From Ceratothoa steindachneri (taxonomy: Eukaryota; Arthropoda; Malacostraca; Isopoda; Cymothoidae), in assembly GCA_963969495.1 (NCBI GenBank), contig OZ018330.1:48755206-48819205 (forward strand): 64,000 bases of DNA, in the 5' to 3' direction. The notes beneath the pieces are model-generated. The model made no database searches. It was not told the origin of the DNA and worked only from the letters and a program-made list of their open reading frames with translations. Of the stretch, positions 10,895 through 22,509 are shown piece after piece; within the stretch, counting starts at the first letter, position 1, and each line of letters opens with the position of its first letter. A program made the translations under genes and the position numbers.

Positions 10895-11225
10895 TGTATA
10901 GGCACTGCAGAACTGCAGCCCCCCTCCCCTCCTATTTCCACTTGATATTATCGATAACATTCAATATAATGAATAATTTAATCTTTAATTCTTTCTTTAT
11001 ATTTGTACATTATATAATGCTTAATCTTAATGTCAGTAGCCATCCCCTAGTTTATAAAAAAAATACAAAAATCCTTGCATAGAACTGTGCGCTTCACAGT
11101 TCCAGCGAAGCGGTATTTGGCTATTGCATGCATGCTCACATGTCTGAGATAGGAAGCTGCATGCTAAGGAGAAAGAGCACTGTGGCTCACCCAGTGCCGA
11201 CCCAGTGTGCTGGTGGAAGGTAGTG
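10895..11225 (-). repeat. Dispersed ~330-bp repeat, copy 1
   Basis: The reverse complement matches 63563-63890 along its length: ACCTTCCACCAGC-type start, a GAGCCACAGT-type block, TAGCATGCAG(T/C), AACTGTGAAGCGCACAGTTCT, AAACTAGGGGATGGCTACTGACATT and a GC(A/T)GCA-type end. Short frames on both copies encode similar peptides ending FLYFFYKLGDGY or FCIFFHKLGDGY, a by-product of the match. It looks like a SINE or a short non-autonomous element; I see no clear tRNA-type promoter boxes. Confidence 0.65.
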
Positions 11226-11984
11226 TTTATATTTGACTCCGCATGTGCTGCGCTTAAAAACATGTTTATATTCTTTAATGTGATAAAGTTTAGAATTTAA
11301 TTCATATTTTTTTCGTTTCTTTCATTAATTAATTGAGCTGCTGAACTTTATCTTGGAAAATAATCTAGATGATGTTTTTCTTGAAATTACGAAACTGATA
11401 AAAATCCTCTTAACAAGAGGTAGAACACTGCTTTTCAACACTGAAAAGAATCAAAACTTTCCTAAGGAACACTATGAATTCTGAAAGACTAAATGCAATT
11501 GCATTGCTTTCAATGGAGAAAAAATTCGTTAGTAGTCATCCAGAGATCAAAGGGAAAATAATTTATCTTTTCTCGCAAATTAAAACAAGAAAAATGGATT
11601 TCGTTTTTAAATGAATGGATCAAGCTGGAACTGTAACAATTCAGGCTATTAGTAAGTAAAAAAATGTTTGATTTTGTTCTATTTAGGATTTTATCAAGTT
11701 TATCTATAATTTTTGTTTATTTCCTTTTACACAATATTAAAACAATGCTAAAAAAATTTTGATGCAGCACCCATACTAATTTTAACTATGAGCCGCAACT
11801 GAACATCAATGAAATTGCAGTAAAACATCCATGTGAGTGGGTGAAGGTAACGTGGATGTGTTTGATTAAGTTGTGGTTTGGTAGTGGTGGAGGTAGGATA
11901 TTGTATAGATGTTGGAAGTAGTGTGCTGGGGCTTTATTTTCTTGTGTCTGGGGTGGTGGGAACTTTGGTGTCAGATGGTGGTTA
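11226..11984. other. No gene seen
   Basis: AT-rich with no recognisable coding match. The last ~150 bases are purine-rich on the plus strand and may be the 3' end of the Jockey-like remnant on the minus strand. Confidence 0.4.
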
Positions 11985-12732
11985 GGCTAGGGACGGGCCA
12001 ATGCTCTGCTAAAGTATTAGGATCCAATCATGTCTATGTAGGTGTATTTCTATTGGGAGTATTTTAGTTTCAGCATGTAGGTGTTGGGTGGGTGTGCTGT
12101 GTATATATCTTGTGATTGTCTTAAGTGCATTGTTCTGTCTGGTTTGGAGTTTGTTCGGGTGAGATTTGGTTGCGATTTGGTGCCATGCTGGTGCTGCGTA
12201 TTTGATGGTGGTGCGGATGAATAGTTTGCATGTATAGAGTGGTGAGAGGCTGTTTCTGTTGTGCAAATGTAATGTTAGATAGTGCTTTGAGAGCGTTAAT
12301 TTTCTTTGTGGTCGTGTTTGTAATGTTTGTTTTGTGGGTTTTGAATGTCATGTAGGTGTCAATTGTAAGTCCTAAAATGCTGAGGGTTTTGTTTAGTTTC
12401 AAGTGTTTGTTCGATTCGTAGAAGTAGGGATTGAAAAGCATCACTGTCAATTTTTAGGCTATTGCGGTCATGCTATTTCATGTGATCCAGTGGTTTAGTG
12501 TGTATATTATGCTGTTGGAATGTCCTACTTACTGTTATGATGAAGGGTGTTGTGTTGTGAGTGAGATGTCGTCGGCGCGGGTGTATGTGTTAATTAATCG
12601 GGTTTGTGGTTGTGGAATTTCATGTGTGAATATTAAGGGTGAGAGAATTGTTCTTTGTGGGACGACATTGCATTGTAGAGTGCCGGGTGCATGATTTAAG
12701 GGTTCGGTGGGTGCCTTTGGCCAGGCTCCCAA
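11985..12732 (-). pseudogene. Jockey-like LINE reverse transcriptase, C-terminal remnant
   Basis: Three minus-strand frames (12732-12535, 12450-12121, 12266-12009) give pieces of a Jockey-clade RT in the right order: VPQRTILSPLIF, then RADDISLTTQHPS where YADD would be expected, then LNKTLSILGLTIDTYMTFK and KLFIRTTIKYAAPAWH, and last THLHAETK-like sequence near TPTQHLHAETKILP. The catalytic Tyr is Arg and frames change twice. The 5' part is cut off at the (TA)n array at 12755. Confidence 0.7.
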
Positions 12733-12752
12733 AGATAAAGTTTATTATTATC

Positions 12753-12754
<2 letters not shown>

Positions 12755-12821
<67 letters not shown>
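12755..12821. repeat. (TA)n microsatellite
   Basis: About 67 bp of TA dinucleotides at the truncated 5' edge of the Jockey-like remnant. Confidence 0.95.
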
Positions 12822-12822
<1 letters not shown>

Positions 12823-12824
<2 letters not shown>

Positions 12825-13092
12825 AAAATAATCACCAAAAAACACGTGATCTAAGATGCTTGAAATATCCCAAAGGAAAATAATAGACAGAATAAACCCA
12901 AGCGCTTTCGTGTTTACATCATCATAATCCAATTATCCCATAACATTAATTTCAATCTAAGTGAGGCTCTATTTAAATTAGATAATTGGATCATGAATAA
13001 TATTTATTTGCAATATAAATTTAATTTGCTGAATTGATTTGTATATTTCAAGCATCTTAGATCAAGTGTTTTGGGGGGATTATTTTTACACT
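12823..13092. repeat. Foldback element / candidate MITE, ~270 bp
   Basis: The two ends are inverted copies: 12826-12870 contains GTGATCTAAGATGCTTGAAA and 13046-13091 contains its complement (TTTCAAGCATCTTAGATCAA), each bordered by AAAATAATC/GATTATTTT. An inner inverted pair (CCAATTATC and GATAATTGG) lies between. No coding sequence. Target duplication not resolved because one side is the (TA)n array. Confidence 0.6.
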
Positions 13093-13504
13093 TAATTAGA
13101 AAAGTGGTGAATGTAGTCGCGGGATGGGAGAATTCCGGTGATCTAATTCTGACTTAAAAAGGGAGACAAAGGAAAACTCTTTTATATTACGGCTTCCCAG
13201 GCGGGAGTTAAAGGGTTCCGTGATATTTTACAAGAGATATGAAATAACACAGGGAAAGGGGAAGGGGGGAGACTCATCAGGAACAAGGCGGCGTTGAATC
13301 GAGACTAAGATTCGCTACCCTGTGCAACAACAAGCTCAGCCTCGAGATGAGCCTTTTGGTTTCACCAAGCGAGGAGTTATTAAAAGGTAAAGGAAAGAGT
13401 TTAAGACGGCTTAATTGACTCTTCCCTTTAAGATAATATTTGGAGCTCCAAGTAGAGCAAGAGGACCACTATTATATACGCTACTCTGTCTGGTTTAGCC
13501 CTTT
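13093..13504 (-). other. Possible 3' flank/LTR of element B, no gene seen
   Basis: Follows the RNase H end of element B on the minus strand. A purine run near 13512-13500 could be a polypurine tract, which would place an LTR here, but I could not find a matching repeat on the other side of the element. Confidence 0.3.
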
Positions 13505-14800
13505 TCCTTCACTTCCGATGGGCAGTGGCTCAAGAAATCGGCCAGATAGTGATCTCGGCCATTGATGTGGAGGATTAAAATTGGAATGGTTGCATGGCTT
13601 AGGCCAAACTCATGAGTCGACTATTATCAGCTTTAAAGTTACCTGTGTACGAGTAACTCAAAAGTTGGTGGTTATTCTCAATGGTAAATTATTTCACTAT
13701 CAAATATAAATAAAACCGTTGAATAGACCAAACAATTTCTAAACATTCTTTTTCTATGGTGAAGTTGTTCTTTTCTCGAGGCAGCAGCTTGCGGCTTGCA
13801 GCTTGCGAATACAACTGAGAATGAGGTCCCGTCTTCATCGTAGTGGAGGAGGACTCCTTCAATTCCAACATTATACGCGTCCGTGAGGTCGCCAAATTCC
13901 TTTAGGGCGTCAGTAAACTCCAAGATAGGATCAGTTGACAGACTTTTCTTCAAGGTCTTGAAGCTATCCTTCGCAGGCGTAATTATGAAAACCCTACGGT
14001 AAAAAGACGCATAGCCTAAAAATCCTGTCAACTGCTTCTCTGTTTGTGGAGGGGATGAATTTAAAATGGCATTGACCTTATTTAGGAGTGGCGAAAGCTC
14101 CATAATAGATACTCTGAATCCTAGTAAATCGATACTGGCGGACGCAAAGAACTCCACTTATTTGGACCTGCTGTAAGATGGTATTTACGTTACTTATCCA
14201 GCAATTGCTTCAATCAATTAAGGTGGGTCGACCAATCATAAGAGTAGTCATACTCATAAATATTATCAAAGTAAAAAGTGACGTCAAGTAGGCCTTAGCA
14301 GCACGACCTTCATCAACCCAATGTAAATGCTACAAACTGTAGACATCAGACCTCTATGTGTTGCAAAGACTGTGTATTTCGGAATTGTCCTTGAGGGATA
14401 CTTGGCAATAAGCTTTTCATAAATCGATTTTACTGACAAATTAAGACCCGCAAATTTGTTTGTCTACATTAATAACCGGTATAGGCTTAAAATCGAAAGT
14501 AGTTAGAATTGAGTTTCTGAAATCTAAGTAAGCACACCAAGAGGAATTTAGTTCCTTAACCATAACAACAGGAAAACAATAATCCGAAGAGGAAGGTCTA
14601 ATTATCCCAAAGTCTAATAAATTGTCAACTTCCCTATCAAAAGATGGTCAAATATATAAATGGATCTGATAAGGCATTTTTCCAATTGGTTCATGGGAGG
14701 TAAGTCTTATTTCATGTTCCAATACATCCGTGCATCCGGGAATTCTTGTAAAAACAAAAAAAAAGGATAGTCAGATAATAACTTTTTCACTTCATCCTTA
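13505..14800 (-). pseudogene. Element B: reverse transcriptase and RNase H
   Basis: Around 14790-14400 the minus strand gives NINPELSNGSKDEVKKLL, LEHEIRLTSHEPIGKMPYQI and VVMVKELNSSWCAYLDFRN, the start of a Gypsy RT; the catalytic YxDD region (~14390-14160) is not readable. 14157-13678 is the RT connection and RNase H start (PPQTEKQLTGFLGYASFYRR, then DAYNVGIEGVLLHYDEDGT), and 13680-13505 carries the RNase H end with LAMQPFQF-like sequence. Multiple stops and frame changes; not functional. Confidence 0.7.
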
Positions 14801-16040
14801 CTTCCATTACTTAGCTCCGGATTGATATTGTACTTTGTTTCTTGTTGTATGAATTTCGTAAACAACTTCCTCCGTAGGTTCTACACTTTCAACGATGGCG
14901 AGGTTAGCAATCTGGTGTAGCACAATGGTACATACTTCTGTTTCTCCGGGAGTTTGTTCATCCATGCGAGTAGATTCCTTGGGAAAAGAGCGCCTGAAAT
15001 ATTTATTTAAGATGTTAGCATGATACACTTCAGGCTTGCCGTCAAAATCTAGCAAATAATTAACATAATTCTGCCTTTTTAGCACCCTATAAAGTCAAAA
15101 CCAACGGATCAGAAGTATATTCGTATCCAGAAGGAGTAGCAACAACACTTTATCACCCTGCTTAAAAGATCAGCCTGCTGTCTTTAAATCAAAGTAAGTT
15201 TTATAGATTTTTTTTTTGTGCTTTTACCACAGCAACCTTTGCGCTCTTTTCTAGCATCTCAAGTAAATCTATTATGTATTGTAGACTGTTTGCATAGTAT
15301 GGTCCGAAGTTCTCCCCTCTAAAAGTTTCCTTAAGGTGGCAAAGGATCCTCAAAAGGTGAATCTCCTAAGGAGCTATTTGGGATTTCACAGTATGCGAAT
15401 AAAAAAGCGGAGATATACATGCGTCATTGTGAAAGGCGATCCTTGGAAAGTTTTTAATAAATTATATTTTTTAGCGCTCCGTTTAAACGTTCATACAAGC
15501 TGTTAGTCATGGAGTGTCAAGGACTGGAGAAAACGGGCTTAATGGAAAGTAAATTGGAAACCTTACCCATAATATCAGATGTAAACTGTTTCAACACAGT
15601 CAGAGAGCACTTCTTTCGGTATTCTAAGACATGAAAAGTTGGTAATAAGAGCCTCGGTATGGAGATTGAATCGATGGATTTCAAGGGATTGCCTCGGGAA
15701 AGCGAATTGTCAAGTCAGCGACCTTGAGAATTAATTTGTCCTTCTTCAGAGATAAGAAGAATAGGCCCAACAAGGTCCATAGGCAGATTTTGGAAAGGTT
15801 CCGAAATTATTTTGGTCGTTGCAACGGGACGGGCTTAGTTTGGCCTCTGGCCGTAGTCCTTTGACAGACGTCGCAGGCCCTGCAATAATTCACTATATCG
15901 GCATAAATACCAGGCCAAAATACATAAGGGAAGACCTTAGATGATGTCTTGTTAGGAGAAAAATGACCAGAGAAGAGTGGGTCATGTGCTAAGCGCAAAA
16001 TTTTCGTTATAACATAATGGAACGACAAGCTGCGTACCGC
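14801..16040 (-). pseudogene. Element B: integrase
   Basis: 16028-15807 is the N-terminal zinc-binding domain (LAHDPLFSGHFSPNK then CRACDVCQR, an HHCC arrangement). 15830-15260 carries core pieces MDLVGPI (first Asp), FTSDIMGKVSNLLSIK and NSLYERLNGALKN (Glu region) over several frames. 15085-14807 is the GPY/F-type end with NYLLDFDGKPEVYHANILNKYF. These would catalyse insertion of element DNA. Frame changes inside the core rule out a working protein. Confidence 0.7.
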
Positions 16041-17260
16041 TCTCCTCAGAGACTGGGCTATTATACATACGCGATAGAGTAGTGTATCTTTTTTTCTTCA
16101 AACTTATATAAGCGACAACTCAGAGAAATTTCTTCGTTTCCCATAGCGACTTTTTCCCAAAGGAACTCGAGTGTGTTGCATCTTCTTTGAGCTTTGGAAA
16201 AATCGAGGGGTCACGTTCATTTTAAAATTTGGAGTATGAAGGGGAGCAGAAACTGCTGTCTTTAGTTGGCTTTTAGTCTGTATTGCATGTGAAATGGCTT
16301 GTTTGTGAACAACAGAAAAGGATTGTCCTATAAGTACTGAACAAAATTTAGTTGGGACCCTCACGTCCTAGCCCCAACCGTTTTATAGGTACAACTCAAG
16401 AGCGGACGACTGGAAATTTATCCCTTCGCCCTAAATACTGTAGTCATAAACAGTGACCCAGTTCTTGTGAGACGGCTTTACTGCAGGGAGGAAGTCTTCT
16501 GGTACCACAATACAGGTGCACTCTGTATCTCTAACCAAAGTAGATATTGAACAACCTTTACTGTACTTTGTTCAAATTTGAGGCCATTTTGTGCGCAAGG
16601 ATGCAAGTCAAGAGAAAAATTAACCTTTACGTCTGGTGATGAAGCCATGGCTGTGTTGTCATTGACTAGGTGAGTAGATAGAAACTGGACTTTCTTACCT
16701 ACAGGTTGGTCGCAAGGTTATGTGCAAATTCCTTCGATACTCTAGAGTAATGTGGCTGCAGGGTTTGCGGGGGGCATCTGTTGCGAGTGTTTCCAAGTAC
16801 TCCGCATGAATATCATTTCAAAGGGCCACGGACTTGTTTCGAAAAGGACTTCAGTAAAGAATGACCCTGATTTTCAAACGTCTTACCAGATGATGGGGGT
16901 TGGGGGCTCATATTCTCCTTGAATTTTTGTTCCGTTTCTTTACACATCGTTTCTGGTGGTCCTACCTTACTCCTCGGATACGTGCTGTAGGAACTGGTGC
17001 AGAGATCGGCAGCTTCCAATACCGTTTTTAAATCATGTCCCGGCTATCTTTGCTCGAAGAAAGCTCAAGGTTCGGTGGTACACGTGGTTAGAAATTGGTC
17101 AAGCAAAAAAAATCACAGGCACTTTCATAAGTATGTGGTACTTTACATTCGTCTAACCAAGCATTCATTGTCCTCCGGGGTAAATAGACAAACTACTGGA
17201 AAGTCTGTTTTAAGCCATCAGCTACCTTTAAACGATGATAGTCTGAAATGACCTCTGGTG
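16041..17260 (-). pseudogene. Element B: retropepsin and C-terminal gag remnant
   Basis: Around 16540-16330 the minus strand reads DTECTCIVVPEDFLPAVK and then KFCSVLIGQ, clearly the same protease as in element A (DTGCTCIIV ... IGQ) but with the catalytic-loop Gly changed to Glu and stops between. From 16600 to 17260 the expected gag C-terminus is not readable; one 68-codon frame (17019-16813) has no domain I can name. Confidence 0.55.
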
Positions 17261-17265
17261 TCAGG

Positions 17266-17266
<1 letters not shown>

Positions 17267-17311
<45 letters not shown>
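17267..17311. repeat. (TA)n microsatellite inside element B gag
   Basis: About 45 bp of TA dinucleotides. Gag homology (IPYFKDNDGIDVYI) ends just to its right on the minus strand and is not recovered to its left. Confidence 0.9.
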
Positions 17312-17313
<2 letters not shown>

Positions 17314-17698
17314 AAAGCTCTTTCCTGTAACAAAGAAGCAAGTTGAGCTGCGCCGACATTCTCCAATCCCAACCTTGGAGCTAGGACACTTTTTAGGAGC
17401 GATTAATGTAAACATCAATGCCATCGTTGTCTTTAAAATATGGTATTTTAAATTTATCGGGTAATCTATCGATGTTCTGAACTACCGTGTTGGCGTTGAG
17501 GTAGGCCAATTTAAGTTTATGCGCCCTTTTCTTTTCATTCTCTTCTCTTTCTCGTTCTCGTTCTCTCTGTCTTTCCTCTCTTGCAAAATTAATGTTAATT
17601 GTGACAAAATTAGCGAGGTATTTTCCCGTCAACCCAATTGATTCACCTATTTCCTTTATTTCCTTAAGTTCTGACATGGTAGGGAGATTAGAACCCAT
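17312..17698 (-). pseudogene. Element B: gag N-terminus
   Basis: The minus-strand frame 17698-17393 starts MGSNLPTMSELKEIKEIGES, with a second Met at MSELKEI that fits the usual GmrI gag start. A strongly charged Arg/Glu stretch follows, then KIPYFKDNDGIDVYI, the opening block of a SCAN-like gag core. It then stops close to the (TA)n array. Confidence 0.65.
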
Positions 17699-18809
17699 TT
17701 TACACAGCTAACGGAATCGAGAGAAAAAAATTAGGTTTACCTATTTTTTTGACAAGCAATTTCCAACTGATTTACTTTGGACCTCGCGAGAAAAGATTCA
17801 AATTAACCTCTGCCTATTGTTGAATGGTCTTCAAAAGCAATAGATTAGGCTATAACTAAAAAACTAGTGTGTATTTAACAATCACGTGAACGTAAAGAAG
17901 GGGGTATTTAAACTAATACCACTGTCTGTAATTCTCCTCCCTAGAGCAACTTACAGTCAAATTCCTTTAAATCGACACCCATTCCCGTACAAAATGTGTG
18001 CGAAATAAGCTATCTGCCGAATCGCAGGATAGCAAACATACGGAATGAATAGGTTTCTCATACCACCTTAGCAAAGCATTCGATAACAAGGAAACAGCAG
18101 CACTTTCCGTTGCTCGCCAATGATATTTTTATGCCTCCTAAAGTTAGTTCCACGATTTTTATTGATAAATATCCTATAAAGGACAAGGAAATCCGTTCCG
18201 AAGCGCCAGACTGTAGAGGGGTGTCCGATTTGTGGTAAGAACACTTCGTTATTTCCTTTCTCAAGATCAGGGTTTTAACCCTTTCGATCCACTTGTCCAA
18301 TAGATTGGACAAATTCCAAAATGTTATAAATTATGAAAAACATTGGATGTGTGTCAGTCGTATAAAAGGAACTGCGTAAGAATATGTGCTAAAACCTGAA
18401 CAAAAAATAAAAAGAAGAATACTTTAAAGAATAAATCAAGAAAACAAAGGCTTGAAGGCTTTAATGTAAAAGAAGAAACTACAACATAATTAACTATGTA
18501 CAAAAATATATTAAAAAAAAGGCTCTAATGCTCAAACGAAACAAACCAATACGCAAAATAAGTAAAGTAAAATATAGCGATTGCCAGGCGACCTGGTACA
18601 TATTACCATCACCCTCATCCATATCATTGTTCATTATCACCCCTTCTTCTCATCAATATCTTTAACATCATTCATTCTCCTTTTTACAATATAATTTCTA
18701 CCTATTCTGCCTTATGCTCTTACATATTCACCACTTTATAATATCCATATCCCTATGTGCGTGCTTAGTTGATTGTGAATTTTTTTCGTTTTGAGTCTGA
18801 GCTACCATT
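17699..18809. other. No gene seen
   Basis: Mostly AT-rich; the left part is the likely leader of element B. One 84-codon minus-strand frame at 18312-18058 has no recognisable domain. 18370-18720 is A-rich. Confidence 0.4.
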
Positions 18810-18847
18810 ATGTTTGGTCGTGGCAAAGGAGGAAAAGTTAAGGAAAG
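18810..18847 (+). pseudogene. Histone H2A N-terminus-like fragment
   Basis: The plus strand from ATG at 18810 reads MFGRGKGGKVK, identical to the conserved start of animal histone H2A apart from Phe for Ser at position 2 (TTT for TCT). After residue 11 the frame departs from H2A and stops within 15 codons. Only ~35 bp match, so chance cannot be excluded, but the run is of a highly conserved tail. No other histone gene piece was found nearby. Confidence 0.4.
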
Positions 18848-19021
18848 TTCTGAGAACGTCCCGCCAGACAATTTTTTCTGCCCGTGAGACGAAAAATTCC
18901 TTTCACACGAGAAGAAAGCCGAGGAGCATAAGAAAAAGAGAATAACCACTGTCCGAAGGGGCCCCATGGGGTCGTCCCCCATGAAAACAAACGGGTCCCC
19001 CTTCACACCCTACTGGGGGGG

Positions 19022-20150
19022 ATGGCAAAGCCAACTCGGTCGACAGCAATGGAAACGATATTCAGCATATTCAACTTCGCCCTCATCCAACTAATCGACA
19101 CGCCCTTTTGTTACGCAACCATCTGCGACACCATTGAGGACGTGGAGAAATTGGTTTTGGAGGATGCAAAGAAGCACCTTCAAAAAATCGGTTTAGAAGC
19201 GACTGTCCCCCAGGAGATCCTGGTCCAGCAAACGATTATCCTTCGACGGCTCGACACCTTCCTCACAGATAATTCACGAAGGTATGAAAATTCGGAAAGC
19301 CCCAGAATATCGTCAAAGTGATATTCTCCAGTATCAAGTTGGCACGGAAAGTCAAGAAGGACGGACTGTTTGGGCTTTATCTTAGGGTAACGCCCGAGCA
19401 AATCAAAACAGAGGAGTACATCCCGATCGACTGTTCTTTCAAATGCTATGCAGTCGAAAGACACAATATAAGGAAGGAAATGGCCTGTTCTATTTGTGTC
19501 AACTTCAGACACGGGTGAAAAAACTGCTAGGCGGAAAAATCGAAATGTATAAACTGTGGAGGGGAACACAATGCCATGGTTATGCGGTGTTCCGTCCTCA
19601 AAAATGCGATCCGGGTAAAAAAAGAACAGCAAATACAGGAAAATGAGTGAAATTCAAGGTCTTACGTCGAGGCAGCGACGCCAAGAAACACAGACAGAAC
19701 CACCGTATCAAAACTGGTGATGCCAAGTGAGGGCAAAGATATACTATAATGGCCATGGTCATTTTTGCTCACTTGGCCAACCTGGCTCACCCTGACACAT
19801 TCGCTGAAGAATATAAAATCGTTTTCCGCAGATGAACGGGGTGAACAAGAAACTCTGGTTTCCGCCTAGCCTCGCCTCCATTGAAATCTTAAATATATAA
19901 TTCACCGACGCGCCCCAAGAAAAAGAAAAAGAAATAACAGAAAAAGAGGAATCGACAGAAGAAGAAAGTGCAAAAAACAAAAAGCCCCAAACCCAAGTAC
20001 AAATGGACCTACTAGGAACCGTTTTCTCCGAAGGAAATCGCAGGACTGCTGGAGGAAGAAACGTTTTACATCCCGGATTCGTACGTCCATGCGGTAAATC
20101 TGTCCGTATTCAAAATAATTAAAAACGGCCAAAAGACGTCTGATATAGAC
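19022..20150 (+). pseudogene. LINE ORF1 (gag-like) protein with zinc knuckles (broken)
   Basis: A chain of plus-strand frames. 19022-19321 has an N-terminal stretch with helix-forming sequence; 19318-19520 reads toward PIDCSFKCYA; 19480-19545 contains a CCHC knuckle CSICVNFRHG-x-KNC with a stop inside; 19548-19645 contains KCINCGGEHNAMVMRCSVLKNAI, the last knuckle and its usual tail; 19745-19830 has MAMVIFAHLANLAHPDTF; 20000-20140 is a basic region then LLEEETFYIPDSY. This pattern matches the nucleic-acid-binding first protein of Jockey/I-type LINEs. At least four stops or frame changes. No RT follows. Confidence 0.6.
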
Positions 20151-22078
20151 AAATAAGTCAATAAAAGTGATTAAATAATTAGAATTAAAGGGCTTAAAAC
20201 AAATTGACTAAATATGTACAAAAAGAAAGTGATAAAAAGCAATTATAATAATAATAGTGACAAAGTATAAAAAAGCAAAGTGAATAAAATTAAAATGATT
20301 AAGTTCATAACTAAATTAACAAAGGTCATTAAAGTAATGTGTTGAATAAAATGACTAACTATAAAATAAATAATATAACATAAGATTAAAATTATGTGTT
20401 GAATAACGTGACTAACTATAATATAATATAAGTCAAGATTAATGTAGATTAATGAAGTATCAATATAAAAATCACTGAAAAATGGAAGACTAAAACTTAA
20501 ATATTTAAATATGTAGTGAACCTTACAAATAGTATATATTAGGTCATTTATAAAACGCTAAATATGTATATAAATTAACTTGTAAAATGCAAAGAAGCTG
20601 ACCTCCACTGTCTCCTAGAGCCTTTTATTTCTTACTTCTAGTTGTAAATTTCTGTTCTCCGCTCAATTTTTCTATTAATTTCATCACTGTCACCTATTTA
20701 TTGATGTAGATTCATTCCTTAATAAATCCGTAATCATAATAATGTGCTCAGTTACCCCCAGACAAGTAGAGAGGATAGATGCGTGTCCGTCTTGCAGCAA
20801 AACCAGAGGTATGGTATAATTATTATTGCTTATAAATAATATATTCCTTTATGACAACGGCATATTCAGAATTCAATACCATGTATGAATAATTGTAATG
20901 AACAATATTTATGAAGATAAAATAAAATATTTTTTAGATTAGCCTATTTGTTTCCTGTCCATTGTATTGCACTGGGTGATGATATTAGCACAAATATTAT
21001 CTTCAACATAAGGCAAATAAGTACCAGTGGCGTGCGGTGACTTTTGAAGATGAGGAAGCAATTCAAGTTTCACAAAAATAAATATGTTAATTGAAGTAAA
21101 TATGTTGTTCATTAAAATTAACTATAATATTGTAAGCTACTCACTTTATTTAAATGTTAATTTTTTTAAATGTTATTCTTTTAAAGCTTTATTTAAATGT
21201 TTAAATCGCTTCTGTTAGCATGCATAACCACAACCCAAGATGTTCTATCATATTGGCCTACATTGTATTTGCGAGTGCCACAGTTTTGGATGATATCTAG
21301 ACTTGCCGTAGGCTTAACTGTTTTAATAATAGTTTCTTTTCCATTATAAGTCATCGCTCTGAACTTCCTTTTTACTCATTTTTCAATAATGCAATCCATT
21401 TTCTCACAACTTCATTTGCATCCATTTTGTTTAAAAGGGAGATTATCACTTAAAAAATGAATAAATAATACGCCACACTTATCTAAGCATTTAATCGCAG
21501 CTACTAACTGATCTCAAAGATACGATCGGTGAATCAGGTAGAGCTGCCAGAATCCAGGAAATATAAACCAAATGCTTAGGATACAAGAGTATAACCATAC
21601 AGAGTTTAGGCTATATAGCAGCTGCTTCCATTCTCCGAACCAGTATTTAAATATAACCTAAAAATGTTTAAGCTTCAGAGCATAATAATAGTTACGTCAT
21701 TGTGTCTTAGACCTTTTATTTCTTTTTCCTAGATTCTGGCATCTCAGTAGGGTTGCCAGATGCAATCAGATGACTGAAAAGCTAAATTTGATTCCTTTTC
21801 TGTATACTAATAGGTTATTCTTTTCTTAATTTTAACACGGCCTTTAAATATCTAGATAAAAATCATAAAACTCTAATGATTGTATATTATTGCTAAGAAA
21901 AGCAAAACATCTTTTAAACTATTCATTCCAAAACACCAAAAAGCAGAACTATTATTAAAATTAAGAGAAAAAAAAGAGTAGAAATCTCAAGGAAAAGTAT
22001 GCATTTCTTCAATTACAGTTGGGCTCATCAGGATCTAACACCAATTCGATTGAAAGTAAACGATACAATTTTAAACTA
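20151..22078. other. AT-rich, no gene seen; local repeats
   Basis: A ~60-bp block beginning GTGTTGAATAA is duplicated at about 20339 and 20398. At 21025 CAGTGGCGTGCGGTGAC looks like one terminal repeat of a DNA transposon, but no matching inverted end was found within reach. The rest is A/T-rich with no coding match. Confidence 0.4.
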
Positions 22079-22500
22079 AAAAAAATCACAGGAGAACATT
22101 GGCAACATTTCAGTGGAACCAAAAAAAGGGATGCAATTAAATGGAGGCATGAATATGGGACTAAAGACTAAACTTAGTGGACCCCCCCAAAAAAAAAAAT
22201 CATAATTAAGAACATTAATGAGATAATATATACAATTCACGTGGAAAACCTTCGCTCCCGCCGGAGTACGGATGAGGTAATGCACGGGTACTCTAGCCTC
22301 GAGAACGGGGTAGGGTCCCTTCCACTGGTTAAGGAGTTTGTTACTTTCCGTGGGTAGTAGTACCAGTACCTCCGCGCCAGACTTGAATTTTCGTTCTCGT
22401 GACTTAAGGTCAAAGTGGGTCTTATACATCTCAATAAGTCCTTCTTCACGAGATACGACACTCGTTTGTTACCTCGGGTGGATTCACGCTCGAGGGCTTT
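22079..22500 (-). pseudogene. Element A copy 2: integrase C-terminal (GPY/F) part
   Basis: The minus-strand frame 22429-22076 has RKFKSGAEVLVLLPTESNKL, WKGPYPVLEARV and VFHVNCIYYL, the typical GPY/F end of a Gypsy integrase, followed by 3' non-coding sequence ending at about 22079. The preceding bases (22500-22430) carry the end of the integrase core in other frames. Core catalytic residues are absent because of the internal deletion. Confidence 0.7.
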
Positions 22501-22509
22501 AGTTTTTTC

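Larger units (their letters stand above)
13505..17698 (-). mobile_element. Element B: GmrI-type Gypsy retrotransposon (broken), copia-like gene order
   Basis: Minus-strand element reading, in order, gag (17698 downward), retropepsin (~16560-16330), integrase (16028-14807), reverse transcriptase (~14800-14160) and RNase H (14157-13505). Integrase before RT is the Copia order, but RT, gag and protease are Gypsy-like; this combination is known as the GmrI group. The integrase C-terminus and the RT start are separated by fewer than 60 codons of linker, as in that group. Frameshifts and stops occur throughout, and a (TA)n array sits inside gag. LTRs not identified. Confidence 0.75.

Noticed and set aside
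19180..19632. 150-codon minus-strand frame opposite the LINE ORF1-like remnant
   Set aside because: The plus strand carries recognisable zinc knuckles at the same place; the minus frame has no match.
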